Below, one piece after another: positions 33,863-42,829 of a DNA stretch of 64,000 bases. The DNA is from Nocardioides zhouii (GTDB taxonomy: Bacteria > Actinomycetota > Actinomycetes > Propionibacteriales > Nocardioidaceae): assembly GCF_004137345.1 (NCBI RefSeq), contig NZ_SDWV01000005.1:124001-188000 (forward strand), given 5' to 3'. The notes beneath the pieces were generated by a model, which was given only the letters and a program-made list of their open reading frames with translations, made no database searches and was not told the origin of the DNA. The translations under genes and the position numbers were made by a program. Numbering within the stretch: position 1 is the first letter of the stretch; each line of letters begins with the position of its first letter.

Positions 33863-35203
33863 GTGTCGCACCCGATCCTGGCAGCGGCCTCCGTCATCGA
33901 CGAGGCCCTCAAGGCCGTCGCCGACACCAACCCCGCCTTCATGCCGACCCCCGACAAGGCCGCGGCCCTGGTCGAGCTCACGCGCATCGAGTCGCGGGTG
34001 GCCGAGCTGCGGATGCGGATCCTGGTCGACGCGAGCGACGTCGCCGAGAGCACCGGCGCTCGCAGCGCGGCGGACTGGCTGGCAGACGCCACGCACGGTC
34101 GCTTCGAGGACGCGCGTGCAGACCTGTTCCTCGCCACCGCCCTCGACCGACGATGGATCGCCCTGGGCGCGGCAGTCCGCGAGGGGCGCGTGACCACCGT
34201 GCAGGCGCGGGCTGTGGTCCGTGCCCTCGACGACCTGCCCGCCGAGGTGCCGACCGACGTGCTGGATCGTGCGGAGGCCGCGCTCATCGAGCACGCCGCC
34301 CGTTTCGCGCCGAAGCAGCTCGCCCGGATCGGTCGGCACATCCTCACCATGGTCGCCCCCGCCCTGGCGGACGAGGCCGAGGGCAGGCGGTTGGCCGCGC
34401 AGGAGGCGGAAGCGCGGCGTCGGACCCGGTTCTCCATGCGCCGCCAGGGTGACGGCAACACCCGCCTCTCCGCCCTGCTCCCTGACTCCATTGCGACACG
34501 GCTCGCGATCTACCTCGAGGCGTACGCCAACCCGCGGCGGGACGAGTCGCCGGCCAGCGCTCCCGTCGACGGCTTCACCGGCCCCACTGCCCACGGCAGC
34601 GCCGGCGACGCAGCGGACACACCGACGGCGCACGACCCGGTCGCGCGGCTCTCCTACCCCCGACGGCTGGGCGAGGCGTTCTGCCAGCTGACCGAGTCCC
34701 TCGACCCGAAGCGACTGCCGATGCACGGCGGCGACGCCACGACCGTGGTCGTCACGATTCCTCTCGAGACGCTCATGGCCGAGCTCGGCGCGGCGGACCT
34801 GCTCGGATCGGGCACGATCCCGAGCGACCCGCACACCGACCCGTGCGCCGGCGAGGTGATCAGCGCCGGGCAGGCGAGACGGCTGGCGTGCAACGCACAC
34901 CTCATCCCCGCGGTGCTCGGCGGCGACTCCGAGGTCCTCGACCTGGGGAGTGCCCAGCGCTTCTTCAACACCCCTCAGCGGCGCGCGCTGCTCCTGCGAG
35001 ACCGCACCTGCCGCGCCGAGGGGTGCGACATCCCCGGCACCTGGGCCGAGGCCCACCACTGGATCGCCTGGCAGTTCGGCGGCGACACAGATCTCGACAA
35101 CGGCGTGCTGCTCTGCTCGCACCACCACCACCGGGCCCACGACCCCGCCTACCTCGTCGAGCGGATGAGCGACGGGGACGTGAGGTTCAGTCGGCTGACG
35201 TAG
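33863..35203 (+). CDS. DUF222 / HNH endonuclease (13E12-type)
   Basis: A 446-residue protein with the long helical DUF222 domain (about residues 20-340) and a C-terminal HNH nuclease module: CRAEGCDIPGTWAEAHHWIAWQFGGDTDLDNGVLLCSHHHHRAHD, containing zinc cysteines, the general-base His and the Asn/His metal ligands. These genes are multicopy in actinobacteria (REP13E12 in mycobacteria) and probably mobile or selfish. The start GTG 33863 has a GGAGG 12 bp upstream. The gene overlaps the convergent DUF2306 gene by 17 bp. Confidence 0.92.
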   Translation: MSHPILAAASVIDEALKAVADTNPAFMPTPDKAAALVELTRIESRVAELRMRILVDASDVAESTGARSAADWLADATHGRFEDARADLFLATALDRRWIALGAAVREGRVTTVQARAVVRALDDLPAEVPTDVLDRAEAALIEHAARFAPKQLARIGRHILTMVAPALADEAEGRRLAAQEAEARRRTRFSMRRQGDGNTRLSALLPDSIATRLAIYLEAYANPRRDESPASAPVDGFTGPTAHGSAGDAADTPTAHDPVARLSYPRRLGEAFCQLTESLDPKRLPMHGGDATTVVVTIPLETLMAELGAADLLGSGTIPSDPHTDPCAGEVISAGQARRLACNAHLIPAVLGGDSEVLDLGSAQRFFNTPQRRALLLRDRTCRAEGCDIPGTWAEAHHWIAWQFGGDTDLDNGVLLCSHHHHRAHDPAYLVERMSDGDVRFSRLT

Positions 35204-35873
35204 GCCGACCCGCCGACTGACTCCTCCGCACCAGCCACTCCGCGACCGCGAGGTTGAGGACCCAGGCGAACCCCATTCCGGCCGCTTTGAGGTTGCCGCC
35301 CGGCTGGTCGATGCCCTGCTGGTTGAGCACCACGATCATCGGCCCGAGGACCAGCGCCTGCGTGCCGGCGCCCTGGGCGATGGCGTACGCCCGCGCCATC
35401 CACCGCTGGTGGGTGCGGATGTCGCCACCCAGCACCGCGCGCACCCCGAGCACGAGTCCAGCGACCATCAACGAGCCGAAGAAGAGCCGCAGCCAGACGA
35501 GAGTGGTGTTGTCGTAGACCGGGAGGTCGGAGAACACCGCCATCCACATGCCGCTGAGCCCCGCCGCGATGCCAGCGGGCACGAGGACGCGGCCGGCCAT
35601 CCGGTGCCACCGCGGGCGCCTGCGACGCAGGGACGGCATGAACTGGAACGCCCCCAGCACGCAGTACGTGGTCGCGCCGACGATGTGCACGATGATCGGG
35701 AGCGGCAGGTCGAAGAACCGGGCGTTCTCCTCGGTCCGACCGCCGGACAGGTCGACGAGTCGGACGGCTCCGGCCAGTGCGGGGACGAAGGTCAGGGCGA
35801 GCAGGCTCGCCGGGATCCACCACTCACGGCGCGAGCGGGTGGGGGCTGCCGGTCGGGAGGCAAGCATCGTCAT
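35187..35873 (-). CDS. DUF2306 membrane protein
   Basis: A 228-residue protein with about six hydrophobic helices. The conserved features of DUF2306 are visible: LPIIVHIVGATTYCVLGAFQF and KGRPRWHRMAGRVLV-like His/Arg loop (RRRPRWHRMAGRVL), THQRWMARAYA. Such proteins bear conserved histidines on the membrane face and are of unknown role. The upstream stretch 35874-36080 before ilvE contains only the ilvE terminator. Confidence 0.85.
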   Translation of the reverse strand: MTMLASRPAAPTRSRREWWIPASLLALTFVPALAGAVRLVDLSGGRTEENARFFDLPLPIIVHIVGATTYCVLGAFQFMPSLRRRRPRWHRMAGRVLVPAGIAAGLSGMWMAVFSDLPVYDNTTLVWLRLFFGSLMVAGLVLGVRAVLGGDIRTHQRWMARAYAIAQGAGTQALVLGPMIVVLNQQGIDQPGGNLKAAGMGFAWVLNLAVAEWLVRRSQSAGRPTSAD

Positions 35874-36042
35874 GGGACGAGCCTCGCCGCGGACGGCGTA
35901 CGCCGCATCGGTCTCCGGGCCGGAGCTGCCTCAGCCGATCGGCCGATGACGCCCGGGACGGCATACGTCCCTGGCGCCTCTCCCGTCACACGGCTGGGCG
36001 GAGTCTGGCGCTGTCAGGCCGTTGCAACGGCCGAACCGCGAG

Positions 36043-36068
36043 GGAGTCACCGCCTCAGCGGTGACTCC
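36043..36068 (-). terminator. Terminator after ilvE
   Basis: An 11-bp perfect stem, GGAGTCACCGC paired with GCGGTGACTCC across a four-base loop CTCA, lies 13 bp past the ilvE stop codon. It is likely the ilvE transcript end; no T-run follows. Confidence 0.7.
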
Positions 36069-36080
36069 TGCAGAGCCGAC

Positions 36081-37163
36081 TCAGCAGACGTTGTGCATCC
36101 AGCCGAAGGTGTCCTCGCTGCGCCCGAACTGCATCCCGACGAGCGCGTCGCGGATCTGCATGGTCAGCTCGGTGCTGGCGGGAGCCGCGGTGACCGACGA
36201 GGGCGAGCGGAGCTCACCGACCGGGGTCACGACGGCGGCCGTGCCGCAGGCGAAGATCTCGGTGATCTCGCCCGACGCGACGCCGTCGCGCCACTCGTCG
36301 AGGGAGAACTTCCGCTCCTCGACCGCGTGGCCGAGCTTGCCGGCGAGCTCGATGATCGAGGCGCGGGTGATGCCCTCGAGGATCGTGCCGGTCTCGGGAG
36401 TGACGATGCTGCCGTCCTTGTGGACGAAGAAGAGGTTCATCCCACCGAGCTCTTCGATGTAGGTGAACTCCTGGTCGTCGAGGAAGACGACCTGGTCGCA
36501 GCCCTTCTCGATCGCCTCGCGCTGGGCGGCGAGCGACGCGGCGTAGTTGCCGCCGGTCTTGGCCGCGCCCATGCCGCCGCGGCCGGCGCGGGTGAAGGTC
36601 TCGGAGAGCCAGAGGTTGACCGGCTTGATGCCGCCCTTGAAGTACGCCCCGGCAGGCGACGCGATGACCATGAAGGTGACGTGCTGGGCGGGACGGACGC
36701 CGAGGAAGGTCTCGGAGGCGAACATGAACGGACGCAGGTAGAGCGACTTCTCACCGCCGCCGGAGGAGTTGTCGGGCACCCACCGCTGGTCGGCCGTGAC
36801 CAGCGCGTCGACCAGCTCGACGAAGTCGTCGACCGGCAGCTCGGGGAAGGCGAGCCGCTGAGACGAGCGCACCATGCGCGCCGCGTTCTGCTCGGGACGG
36901 AAGGTCCACACCGAACCGTCCGCGTGGCGGTACGCCTTCATCCCCTCGAAGGTCTCCTGCGCGTAGTGCAGCACCGCGGTCGCCGGGTCGAGCGTCAGCG
37001 GGCCGTACGGCTCGATGCGCGCGGCGTGCCAGCTGGCGTCGGGCGTCCACTCGACCGTGAGCATGTGGTCGGTGAAGTGCTGGCCGAAGCCCGGGTTCGC
37101 GTGGATCTCGGCGAGCCTCGCGTCGTCGACGGGCGTGGGGTTCGTGGTGGTGCTGATCTGCAT
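36081..37163 (-). CDS. ilvE: Branched-chain amino acid aminotransferase
   Basis: Transfers the last amino group in Ile, Leu and Val synthesis. The 360-residue fold-type IV enzyme has the PLP lysine in GAAKTGGNYAASL (around residue 200) and the typical FEGMKAYRHADGSVWTFRPEQNAARM substrate block. LEGITRASII is the phosphate-binding turn. It lies downstream of leuB with a 72-bp gap that contains a palindromic repeat, so co-transcription with leuB is uncertain. Confidence 0.97.
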   Translation of the reverse strand: MQISTTTNPTPVDDARLAEIHANPGFGQHFTDHMLTVEWTPDASWHAARIEPYGPLTLDPATAVLHYAQETFEGMKAYRHADGSVWTFRPEQNAARMVRSSQRLAFPELPVDDFVELVDALVTADQRWVPDNSSGGGEKSLYLRPFMFASETFLGVRPAQHVTFMVIASPAGAYFKGGIKPVNLWLSETFTRAGRGGMGAAKTGGNYAASLAAQREAIEKGCDQVVFLDDQEFTYIEELGGMNLFFVHKDGSIVTPETGTILEGITRASIIELAGKLGHAVEERKFSLDEWRDGVASGEITEIFACGTAAVVTPVGELRSPSSVTAAPASTELTMQIRDALVGMQFGRSEDTFGWMHNVC

Positions 37164-37188
37164 GGGGTCAACCTAATCCAAGGGTCTG

Positions 37189-37232
37189 GGTCTCGATACG
37201 GCCCTCGTTCCTCGGGCCTACTCGACCACCGA
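37189..37232. repeat. Intergenic imperfect palindromic repeat, copy 1
   Basis: A 44-bp element, GGTCTCGATACGGCC ... GGCCTACTCGACCACCGA, lies between leuB and ilvE. It can form an imperfect hairpin and closely resembles the element at 60820-60860 in inverse orientation. Such sequences recur in Nocardioides-type genomes and may be REP-like. Confidence 0.65.
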
Positions 37233-37235
37233 GAA

Positions 37236-38315
37236 CTAGAGGCGGGAGGCGATCGCGTCCCCGACCTCGCTCGTACGCCGGGTCGCGCCGGGTGCGCGCT
37301 CGGACAGGTCGGCCAGCACGGCCGCCTCGATCGCGGCGGCCGCGTCGGGGTGGCCGAGGTGGTCGAGGAGCAGCGCGCCGGAGAGGATCGCAGCGGTCGG
37401 GTCGGCCTTCTGTTGGCCGGCGATGTCGGGGGCGGAGCCGTGGACGGGCTCGAACATGGAGGGCGCGGTCCGGTCGGGGTTCACGTTGCCGGAGGCGGCC
37501 AGCCCGATGCCACCGGTGATGGCGGCGGCGAGGTCGGTGACGATGTCGCCGAAGAGGTTGTCGGTGACGATCACGTCGAAGCGGGCGGGGTCGGTGGCCA
37601 TGAAGATCATGGCCGCGTCGATGTGGATGTAGTCGGTCGTCACGTCGGGGAACTCCGTGCCGACGGACTCGAAGAGGCGCCACCACAGCGAGCCGGCGTT
37701 GGTCAGCACGTTGGTCTTGTGGACCAGGGTCAGCTTCTTGCGCTCCCGCTTCTGGGCACGGGCATAGGCGTCGCGGATCACCCGCTCGACGCCGTACGCC
37801 GTGTTGACCGAGACCTCGGTGGCGATCTCGGCCGGGGTGCCGACGCGGAGGGCACCGCCGTTGCCCGTGTACGGGCCTTCGGTGCCCTCGCGGACCACCA
37901 CGAAGTCGATGTCGCCGCGCTCCAGGACGTGGTCCGCCAGGGGTGAGACGGAGCCCGGGAGGAGGCGCGACGGGCGGAGGTTGACGTAGTGGTCGAGCTC
38001 GAAGCGCAGCCGCAGCAGCAGCCCGCGCTCGAGGATGCCCGGCGGCAGGTTCGGGTCGTTGGGCTTGCCACCCACGGCACCCAGCAGGATCGCGTCGTGC
38101 CCGCGGATCTCCGCGAGCACCGAGTCGGGCAGCACCTCGCCGGTCGCGAGGTAGCGCTCGGCGCCGAGGTCGTAGCGCGTCGACTCGAACTTCACCGGCG
38201 AGGCGACCTCGAGGACCTTGAGGGCCTCCGCGGTCACCTCCGGACCGATGCCGTCGCCGGGGATGACGGCGAGGGCCTGGGTGCCGGTGGGTGCTGTCTG
38301 CTGCGTGTCGGACAT
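37236..38315 (-). CDS. leuB: 3-isopropylmalate dehydrogenase
   Basis: The NAD-dependent oxidative decarboxylation step of leucine synthesis. The 359-residue product has GDGIGPEV at the N-terminus, [14 protein letters not shown], the catalytic [17 protein letters not shown] and the NAD-binding [24 protein letters not shown] plus [13 protein letters not shown]. Its ATG at 38315 is ten bases after the stop of a 46-codon gene on the same strand, so the two are probably an operon. Confidence 0.97.
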   Translation of the reverse strand: MSDTQQTAPTGTQALAVIPGDGIGPEVTAEALKVLEVASPVKFESTRYDLGAERYLATGEVLPDSVLAEIRGHDAILLGAVGGKPNDPNLPPGILERGLLLRLRFELDHYVNLRPSRLLPGSVSPLADHVLERGDIDFVVVREGTEGPYTGNGGALRVGTPAEIATEVSVNTAYGVERVIRDAYARAQKRERKKLTLVHKTNVLTNAGSLWWRLFESVGTEFPDVTTDYIHIDAAMIFMATDPARFDVIVTDNLFGDIVTDLAAAITGGIGLAASGNVNPDRTAPSMFEPVHGSAPDIAGQQKADPTAAILSGALLLDHLGHPDAAAAIEAAVLADLSERAPGATRRTSEVGDAIASRL

Positions 38316-38325
38316 GCGGCGAACG

Positions 38326-38466
38326 TTAGTTGTCGTCCGGCCGCAGGGCGCCGTTGTCTCGCAGGTCAAGCGCGGTCTGCAGCGCCGTCGCGGTGTTCTC
38401 CGCGCTGTGGGGGTTCTCGGGGTCGTGGGCCGCCGGGCCCCAGGCGTCGGGATAGAAGTCGTACAT
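38326..38466 (-). CDS. Small unannotated gene immediately upstream of leuB
   Basis: A 46-codon gene (ATG 38466, TAA 38326) with a GGAG ribosome site at the right distance. The product begins [20 protein letters not shown] and continues [19 protein letters not shown] to a charged end. It is acidic, soluble and has no signal peptide or leucine-codon run, so it is not a simple attenuation leader. Its position ten bases before leuB makes operon membership likely. I do not recognise the family. Confidence 0.65.
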   Translation of the reverse strand: MYDFYPDAWGPAAHDPENPHSAENTATALQTALDLRDNGALRPDDN

Positions 38467-38865
38467 GGATCTCACTCCTACAAGTGATGTGGGGTGAGTT
38501 CGAAGCTGCCGACACCGCGGCGGGTGACGGAGCGGGAGTGCGGGGATCGCCCACGGCCCGGCTGCCGACCGACAGGGCTGCGGATCACGCGTGAGTGGCG
38601 GACCCGCCGCAGAGGCGGCAGCGTCGAACTCGACTGAGTTCAGAAGGCCGGCGGCGGAACCTCGTCAACGCCGAACACCGCGACGAGGTGGCCTTCTGTC
38701 AGGCCCCGCCGCGGCGAACGATAAGTACGAGGACGTTCCGCATGGTGAAGAAACTGTACGACCGCTGGGCGGACGCGCGCATCCAGATTCCGAAACGTGT
38801 CAGATCGTGAGACTGCGGCCCGCGACCTGAGACCACGCCCGGGAGATGACACACTCGGCGGTCTC
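38467..38865. other. Intergenic region between the leuB operon and a methyltransferase
   Basis: About 400 bp without a clear large gene. It must hold the promoter of the 46-codon gene/leuB (minus) and of the methyltransferase (plus). A 35-codon frame at about 38488-38595 (MWGEFEAADTAAG) lacks support. A 22-codon frame at 38742-38810 has a good ribosome site and is listed separately. No tRNA, hairpin with T-run or mobile-element end was seen. Confidence 0.6.
38742..38810 (+). CDS. Possible 22-residue basic peptide gene
   Basis: A 23-codon frame with GAGGA eight bases before its ATG encodes MVKKLYDRWADARIQIPKR followed by VRS. The peptide is strongly basic and could be an amphipathic helix. 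The context (alone, 56 bp before a methyltransferase) gives no clue. Conservation in relatives would be needed to accept it. Confidence 0.35.
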   Translation: MVKKLYDRWADARIQIPKRVRS

Positions 38866-39432
38866 ATGTCTGCTCCCCCCGATCTCCCCGACGTCGTCCA
38901 GCGCGCCTTCGACGTGTGCCGCTCGGCCGGCTACGTGTCCTTCTGCCGCAACGAGACCGGCCGGCTGCTCGCGACCCTCGCGGCGACCCGCGGCGGCACG
39001 ATGGCCGAGTTCGGCACCGGGTGCGGCGTGGGCACGGCGTGGCTGCGCAGCGGCGTACGCAACGGGGCGCACATCCTGACCGCCGAGCTCGACGAGTCGC
39101 TGGCCGGCGCGGCCGCGAAGATCTTCGACGACGACGCCAAGGTCGAGGTGCTCGCCGCCGACTGGAACGTGCTGCGCGACCGCGGGCCGTTCTCCCTGCT
39201 CTTCCTCGACTCCGGCACGCCCTCGGAGGTCGGTGTCGACCAGGTCGTCGACCTCGTCGAGCCGGGCGGCATCGTCGTGCTCGACGACTTCGCGCCCTGC
39301 GAGTCGTGGCCGCCGATCACGTACGGCCGGGTCGACAGCCTGCGCGAGCAGTGGCTCACCGACGAGCGCTTCACCGCGGTCGAGGTCATGGTCGCCGCCG
39401 ACGCCTCCGCCGTCATCGCCACCCGCCGCTGA
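38866..39432 (+). CDS. Class I SAM-dependent methyltransferase
   Basis: A 188-residue O-methyltransferase-like enzyme. Motif I is MAEFGTGCGVGTAWLRSG (around residue 46), motif II DWNVLRDRGPFSLLFLDSG and post-motif GGIVVLDDFAP, in the manner of the caffeoyl-CoA/catechol O-methyltransferase group. Start chosen at the ATG 38866 in front of the family-like SAPPDLPDVVQRAF. It precedes a gamma-glutamyltransferase by seven bases on the same strand. Confidence 0.82.
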   Translation: MSAPPDLPDVVQRAFDVCRSAGYVSFCRNETGRLLATLAATRGGTMAEFGTGCGVGTAWLRSGVRNGAHILTAELDESLAGAAAKIFDDDAKVEVLAADWNVLRDRGPFSLLFLDSGTPSEVGVDQVVDLVEPGGIVVLDDFAPCESWPPITYGRVDSLREQWLTDERFTAVEVMVAADASAVIATRR

Positions 39433-39439
39433 ACCGGCC

Positions 39440-40924
39440 ATGACCGCGCTCGCCGTCGCCGCGCCCAACCAGGCCGCGGCGGATGCCGCCGAGGACGTCG
39501 CCCGCGCCGGTGGGACGGCGGTGGACGCCGCGATCGCCGCGGCCCTGGTCGCGATGGTCAACGAGGTCGGCCTCGTCTCGCTGAGCTCGGGCGGCTTCGT
39601 GACCGTGCAGCCCGCGGCAGGCCCGGCGTACGCCGTCGACGGCTGGGTCGACCGACCCGGTCTGGCTCGCCGCGACGACGCTCCCGCGCCGAAGACGTGG
39701 GACGTCGCGACCGCGTACGGCGGCGGCGTCACGATCACGATCGGTCCGGGCTCGGTCGCCACCCACGGCTCGCTCGCGGCCTTCGGCGAGGCCCACGCCC
39801 GCGACGGCCGGCTGCCGTGGCGCGAGCTGGTGGCGCCGGCGATCGATGTGGCCCGCGGCGGGTTCCGGTTGGGCTCGGCGTCGACCTACTACCTGCGCTA
39901 CGTCCACGAGACCGTCTTCGGGTGGGACGCCGAGAGCCACCGGGCGCTCCACGACGCGGACGGACGACTGACCGAGGAGCGGGTGGTCGTCGCCGACCTC
40001 GCCGCCACCCTCGGGGTGATCGCCGCCGAGGGTCCTCGGGCGCTGCACCAGGGGGACCTCGCCGACCGGCTGGCGCGCGACGTGCAGGAACGCGGCGGGC
40101 TGCTCGGCGCGGCCGACCTGGCGGCGTACGCCCCCGTGGTGCGCGCGCCGCTCACCACCCGCGTCGGCGCGTGGAGCCTGGCCACCACACCTCCCCCGTC
40201 GGTCGGCGGCGTCGTGGTCGCCTCGATGCTGCGGCTGCTCGACGACCGCCCGCGCGGGAGCTGGGACGCCGACGACGTCGCACACCTGGTGCGGGTGCAG
40301 CGCGCGGTCCTTGGCCACAGGCGTGACGTGCTCGAGTGCGCGGACGACCTCGACGCGGCCTCCCGGGCCTGGCTCGACCGGGTCGACGCCGACCATCGCG
40401 CCGTCCTCGAGTCGGGATCCACCGCCCAGGTCTCGGTGACCGACGCCGACGGCGCGGCCTGCTCGATCACCGTGTCGTCGGGCTACGGCGCGGGCATGAT
40501 CGCGGCGGGCACCGGCATCTGGCTCAACAACTGCCTCGGCGAGCAGGAGCTCAACCCGCCGGACCGCCGCGTCGCACGCGGGAGCCGGCTGCTCTCCAAC
40601 ATGGCGCCCACCGTCGGCCGCCACGACGACGGCTCGACCTTGGCGATCGGCTCGCCCGGGGCGGACCGCATCACGACCGCGATCGTGTCGTCGCTGGCGG
40701 GTTTCGTCAGCGGCGGCCTCGGCCTGGCCGACGCCGTCGCTCACCCCCGCGTCCACGTGCACCGCGCGGGGCTGCCTGACGAGGACGTACGGGTCGAGGA
40801 CGAGCTGTCGATGTACTTCGGTGGGGTGGGCGCCGCTCTCACCTCTCCCGACGGACGCCTCGAGGCGGTCGCGGACCCGCGCCGGGACGGCGTCGCCCGG
40901 ATGGTCAGCTCCCCGGACGGATGA
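39440..40924 (+). CDS. Gamma-glutamyltransferase family protein
   Basis: A 494-residue Ntn-hydrolase precursor of the GGT family, expected to split itself before the nucleophile Thr. The cleavage site region is GSTAQVSVTDADGAACSIT: the Thr is kept, but the usual TTH is T-A-Q. The GSP...D and SGYGAG-like blocks of the small subunit are present. No signal peptide is visible, unlike classical periplasmic GGT, so a cytosolic or other amidohydrolase role is possible. Its 3' end overlaps the convergent response regulator by 20 bp. Confidence 0.87.
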   Translation: MTALAVAAPNQAAADAAEDVARAGGTAVDAAIAAALVAMVNEVGLVSLSSGGFVTVQPAAGPAYAVDGWVDRPGLARRDDAPAPKTWDVATAYGGGVTITIGPGSVATHGSLAAFGEAHARDGRLPWRELVAPAIDVARGGFRLGSASTYYLRYVHETVFGWDAESHRALHDADGRLTEERVVVADLAATLGVIAAEGPRALHQGDLADRLARDVQERGGLLGAADLAAYAPVVRAPLTTRVGAWSLATTPPPSVGGVVVASMLRLLDDRPRGSWDADDVAHLVRVQRAVLGHRRDVLECADDLDAASRAWLDRVDADHRAVLESGSTAQVSVTDADGAACSITVSSGYGAGMIAAGTGIWLNNCLGEQELNPPDRRVARGSRLLSNMAPTVGRHDDGSTLAIGSPGADRITTAIVSSLAGFVSGGLGLADAVAHPRVHVHRAGLPDEDVRVEDELSMYFGGVGAALTSPDGRLEAVADPRRDGVARMVSSPDG

Positions 40925-41555
40925 GCCCGGCCTCGTAGCAGAAGATCACTGCCTGGACGCGGTCGCGGAGACGCAGCTTGCCCAGCACGCTGCTCACGTG
41001 GGTCTTCACGGTGGCCTCGCTCACCAACAGCTCTGCAGCGATCTCGCTGTTGGACCGGCCGGCCCCCAGGAGCCGCAGGACGTCCAGCTCCCGGCTGCTC
41101 ACTCGTGCGAGCTCGACCGGCACCGTCGTGACCGGCGTCGAGGCGAACAGCTCGATCACCCGTCGGGTAACCCCCGGAGCCAGCAGGGCGTCCCCGCGGG
41201 CCAGGGTCCGGATGGCATCGACCAGGTCCTCGGCGGGCGCATCCTTGAGCAGGAAACCACTCGCACCCGCGCGCAGGGCGTCGAAGACGTAGTCGTCGAG
41301 GTCGAAGGTGGTGAGCACGAGCACGCGCGTCCCGGGGAGGTCCTGCAACAGCAGCCGGGTCGCTTCGATCCCGTCGAGCTCGGGCATCCGGATGTCCATG
41401 AGCACCACGTCGGGCGTGGTGCGGCGGGCCACGGCGATCGCGTCGAGTCCGTCGACCGCTTCGCCGACCACGCTGATCTCGTCGTGCTGCTCGAGGAGTG
41501 ATCGCAGGCCGGAGCGGATCATGCCCTGGTCATCGGCGATGACGACCGTGATCAC
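40905..41555 (-). CDS. NarL/LuxR-type response regulator
   Basis: A 216-residue regulator. The receiver domain has the phospho-acceptor D54 (VVLMDIRMPELDG), an acidic pair ADD near the start and K104 (FLLKDAP). The C-terminal LuxR helix-turn-helix is SSRELDVLRLLGAGRSNSEIAAELLVSEATVKTHVSSVLGKLRL. The GTG start overlaps the stop of the histidine kinase gene (GTGA), making a two-gene operon. Target genes are not known. Confidence 0.94.
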   Translation of the reverse strand: MITVVIADDQGMIRSGLRSLLEQHDEISVVGEAVDGLDAIAVARRTTPDVVLMDIRMPELDGIEATRLLLQDLPGTRVLVLTTFDLDDYVFDALRAGASGFLLKDAPAEDLVDAIRTLARGDALLAPGVTRRVIELFASTPVTTVPVELARVSSRELDVLRLLGAGRSNSEIAAELLVSEATVKTHVSSVLGKLRLRDRVQAVIFCYEAGLIRPGS

Positions 41556-42688
41556 GACAGGCTCGGTTCGGCACTCATCGGGAGCCTGGCCGTGACGGCA
41601 AAGCCGCCGCTGGCCGGTTCCTCGGCGGTCAGCGTGCCGCCGTACATCGCCACCCGCTCCTGCATGCCGACCAGGCCATGCCCAGGACCGCTGTCCGACC
41701 GTCGACCGTGCCCGTCGTCGTGGACGCGGATCTCCACGTGCGTGGCGGCGTAGCGCACCAGCACGTGGGCGGTGGCCGGCCCGGCGTGCTTGAGCGTGTT
41801 GGTCAGGGCCTCCTGGACGATGCGGTACGCGGTCAGGTCGAGGCCGGGCGGAAGGTCGATCGGGTCCCCCTCGATCACGACCTCGACGGGGAGACCCGCC
41901 GACCGGGTCCGTTCCACCAGCCGGGACAGCTGGTCGAGACCCGGTTGCGGCGCCAGCGGGGGCCGGTCGCCGGGCGAACGGAGGACGCCGAAGAGTCGGC
42001 GCAGCTCGGCCAAGGACTGGCGGGCGGTGGCCTCGACGGCCTTCAGGTCCTCGATGTCGCGGTGCAGCTCGGGTGGCAGACGACGGCGTACGGCCTGGGT
42101 CTGCACCGTGATCACGCTGATCGAGTGGGAGATGACATCGTGCAGCTCGCGGGCGATGCGGACCCTCTCCTCCGCGACCGCCTGCGCCCGCCGTTCGGCA
42201 TCGCCCTTCTGGATCGCGGCCACTTCGACGGCGTAGTCGTCCGCGCGGCGGGTCTGCTCGCGGACGAGGCTGCCGACCACCCACGCACCGCCGTAGAGTA
42301 CTGCGACGGCGGCCAGGTCGGCCGGCTCAGAGCCCTCGAGAAGCAGGCCGAGAAAGGCCGGACCGACCGCGAGCAGGAGCCCGACGAGGGCTCGGCGGCC
42401 CCGGGTGACGAGCCCGACGGTGTAGGACGCCACGACCATGGCGGCGAACAGGACGAACGGCGTGTCCGGACGACCGCCGATGAGGATTCCTCCCAGCGCC
42501 AGTGTGACCGCGAGCAGGGGAAGCTGCCGACGCCACGCCAGCCCCATCATGACGACCGCGGTGACCACCACATGGATCCAGGGCTGCACGTCTGTCGGGC
42601 CCGTCGCCGCCTCGACGAAACCGCCAGTGGCCAGGGCGGACGCCAACCCCAGGTCGAACCACGAGGGTCGGACAGGTCGGGGGAACAC
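41552..42688 (-). CDS. Membrane histidine kinase (NarL-type partner)
   Basis: A 378-residue HisKA_3-type sensor kinase. About five to six membrane helices span residues 12-140; the dimerisation/phosphorylation helix is RIARELHDVISHS with H183; the ATPase has EALTNTLKHA (N box), HDDGHGRR and GHGLVGMQERV (G boxes). There is no large extracellular sensor domain, so the signal is probably within the membrane (as in DesK or LiaS-type kinases). It is followed by its response regulator. Confidence 0.94.
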   Translation of the reverse strand: MFPRPVRPSWFDLGLASALATGGFVEAATGPTDVQPWIHVVVTAVVMMGLAWRRQLPLLAVTLALGGILIGGRPDTPFVLFAAMVVASYTVGLVTRGRRALVGLLLAVGPAFLGLLLEGSEPADLAAVAVLYGGAWVVGSLVREQTRRADDYAVEVAAIQKGDAERRAQAVAEERVRIARELHDVISHSISVITVQTQAVRRRLPPELHRDIEDLKAVEATARQSLAELRRLFGVLRSPGDRPPLAPQPGLDQLSRLVERTRSAGLPVEVVIEGDPIDLPPGLDLTAYRIVQEALTNTLKHAGPATAHVLVRYAATHVEIRVHDDGHGRRSDSGPGHGLVGMQERVAMYGGTLTAEEPASGGFAVTARLPMSAEPSLS

Positions 42689-42829
42689 CCGCCCACCGTA
42701 GAGCCGCGGGATCGTTGTCGCCTCGGCTTTGCGGCTGATTGCGACGTCTCGATGTTCGGCCGCGAGGAGGATGGCCGCGGCCCGTCCCGGCCGATGTCCT
42801 CGAGCCGGACTGCCCGTGATGGTGGAGCC

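Noticed and set aside
33863..35203. Evidence of a mobile element or prophage around the HNH gene
   Set aside because: No terminal repeats, integrase or phage genes are found; the DUF222-HNH gene stands alone.
38488..38595. 35-codon frame MWGEFEAADTAAG... in the leuB upstream gap
   Set aside because: No supporting ribosome site and biased composition; it may be chance.
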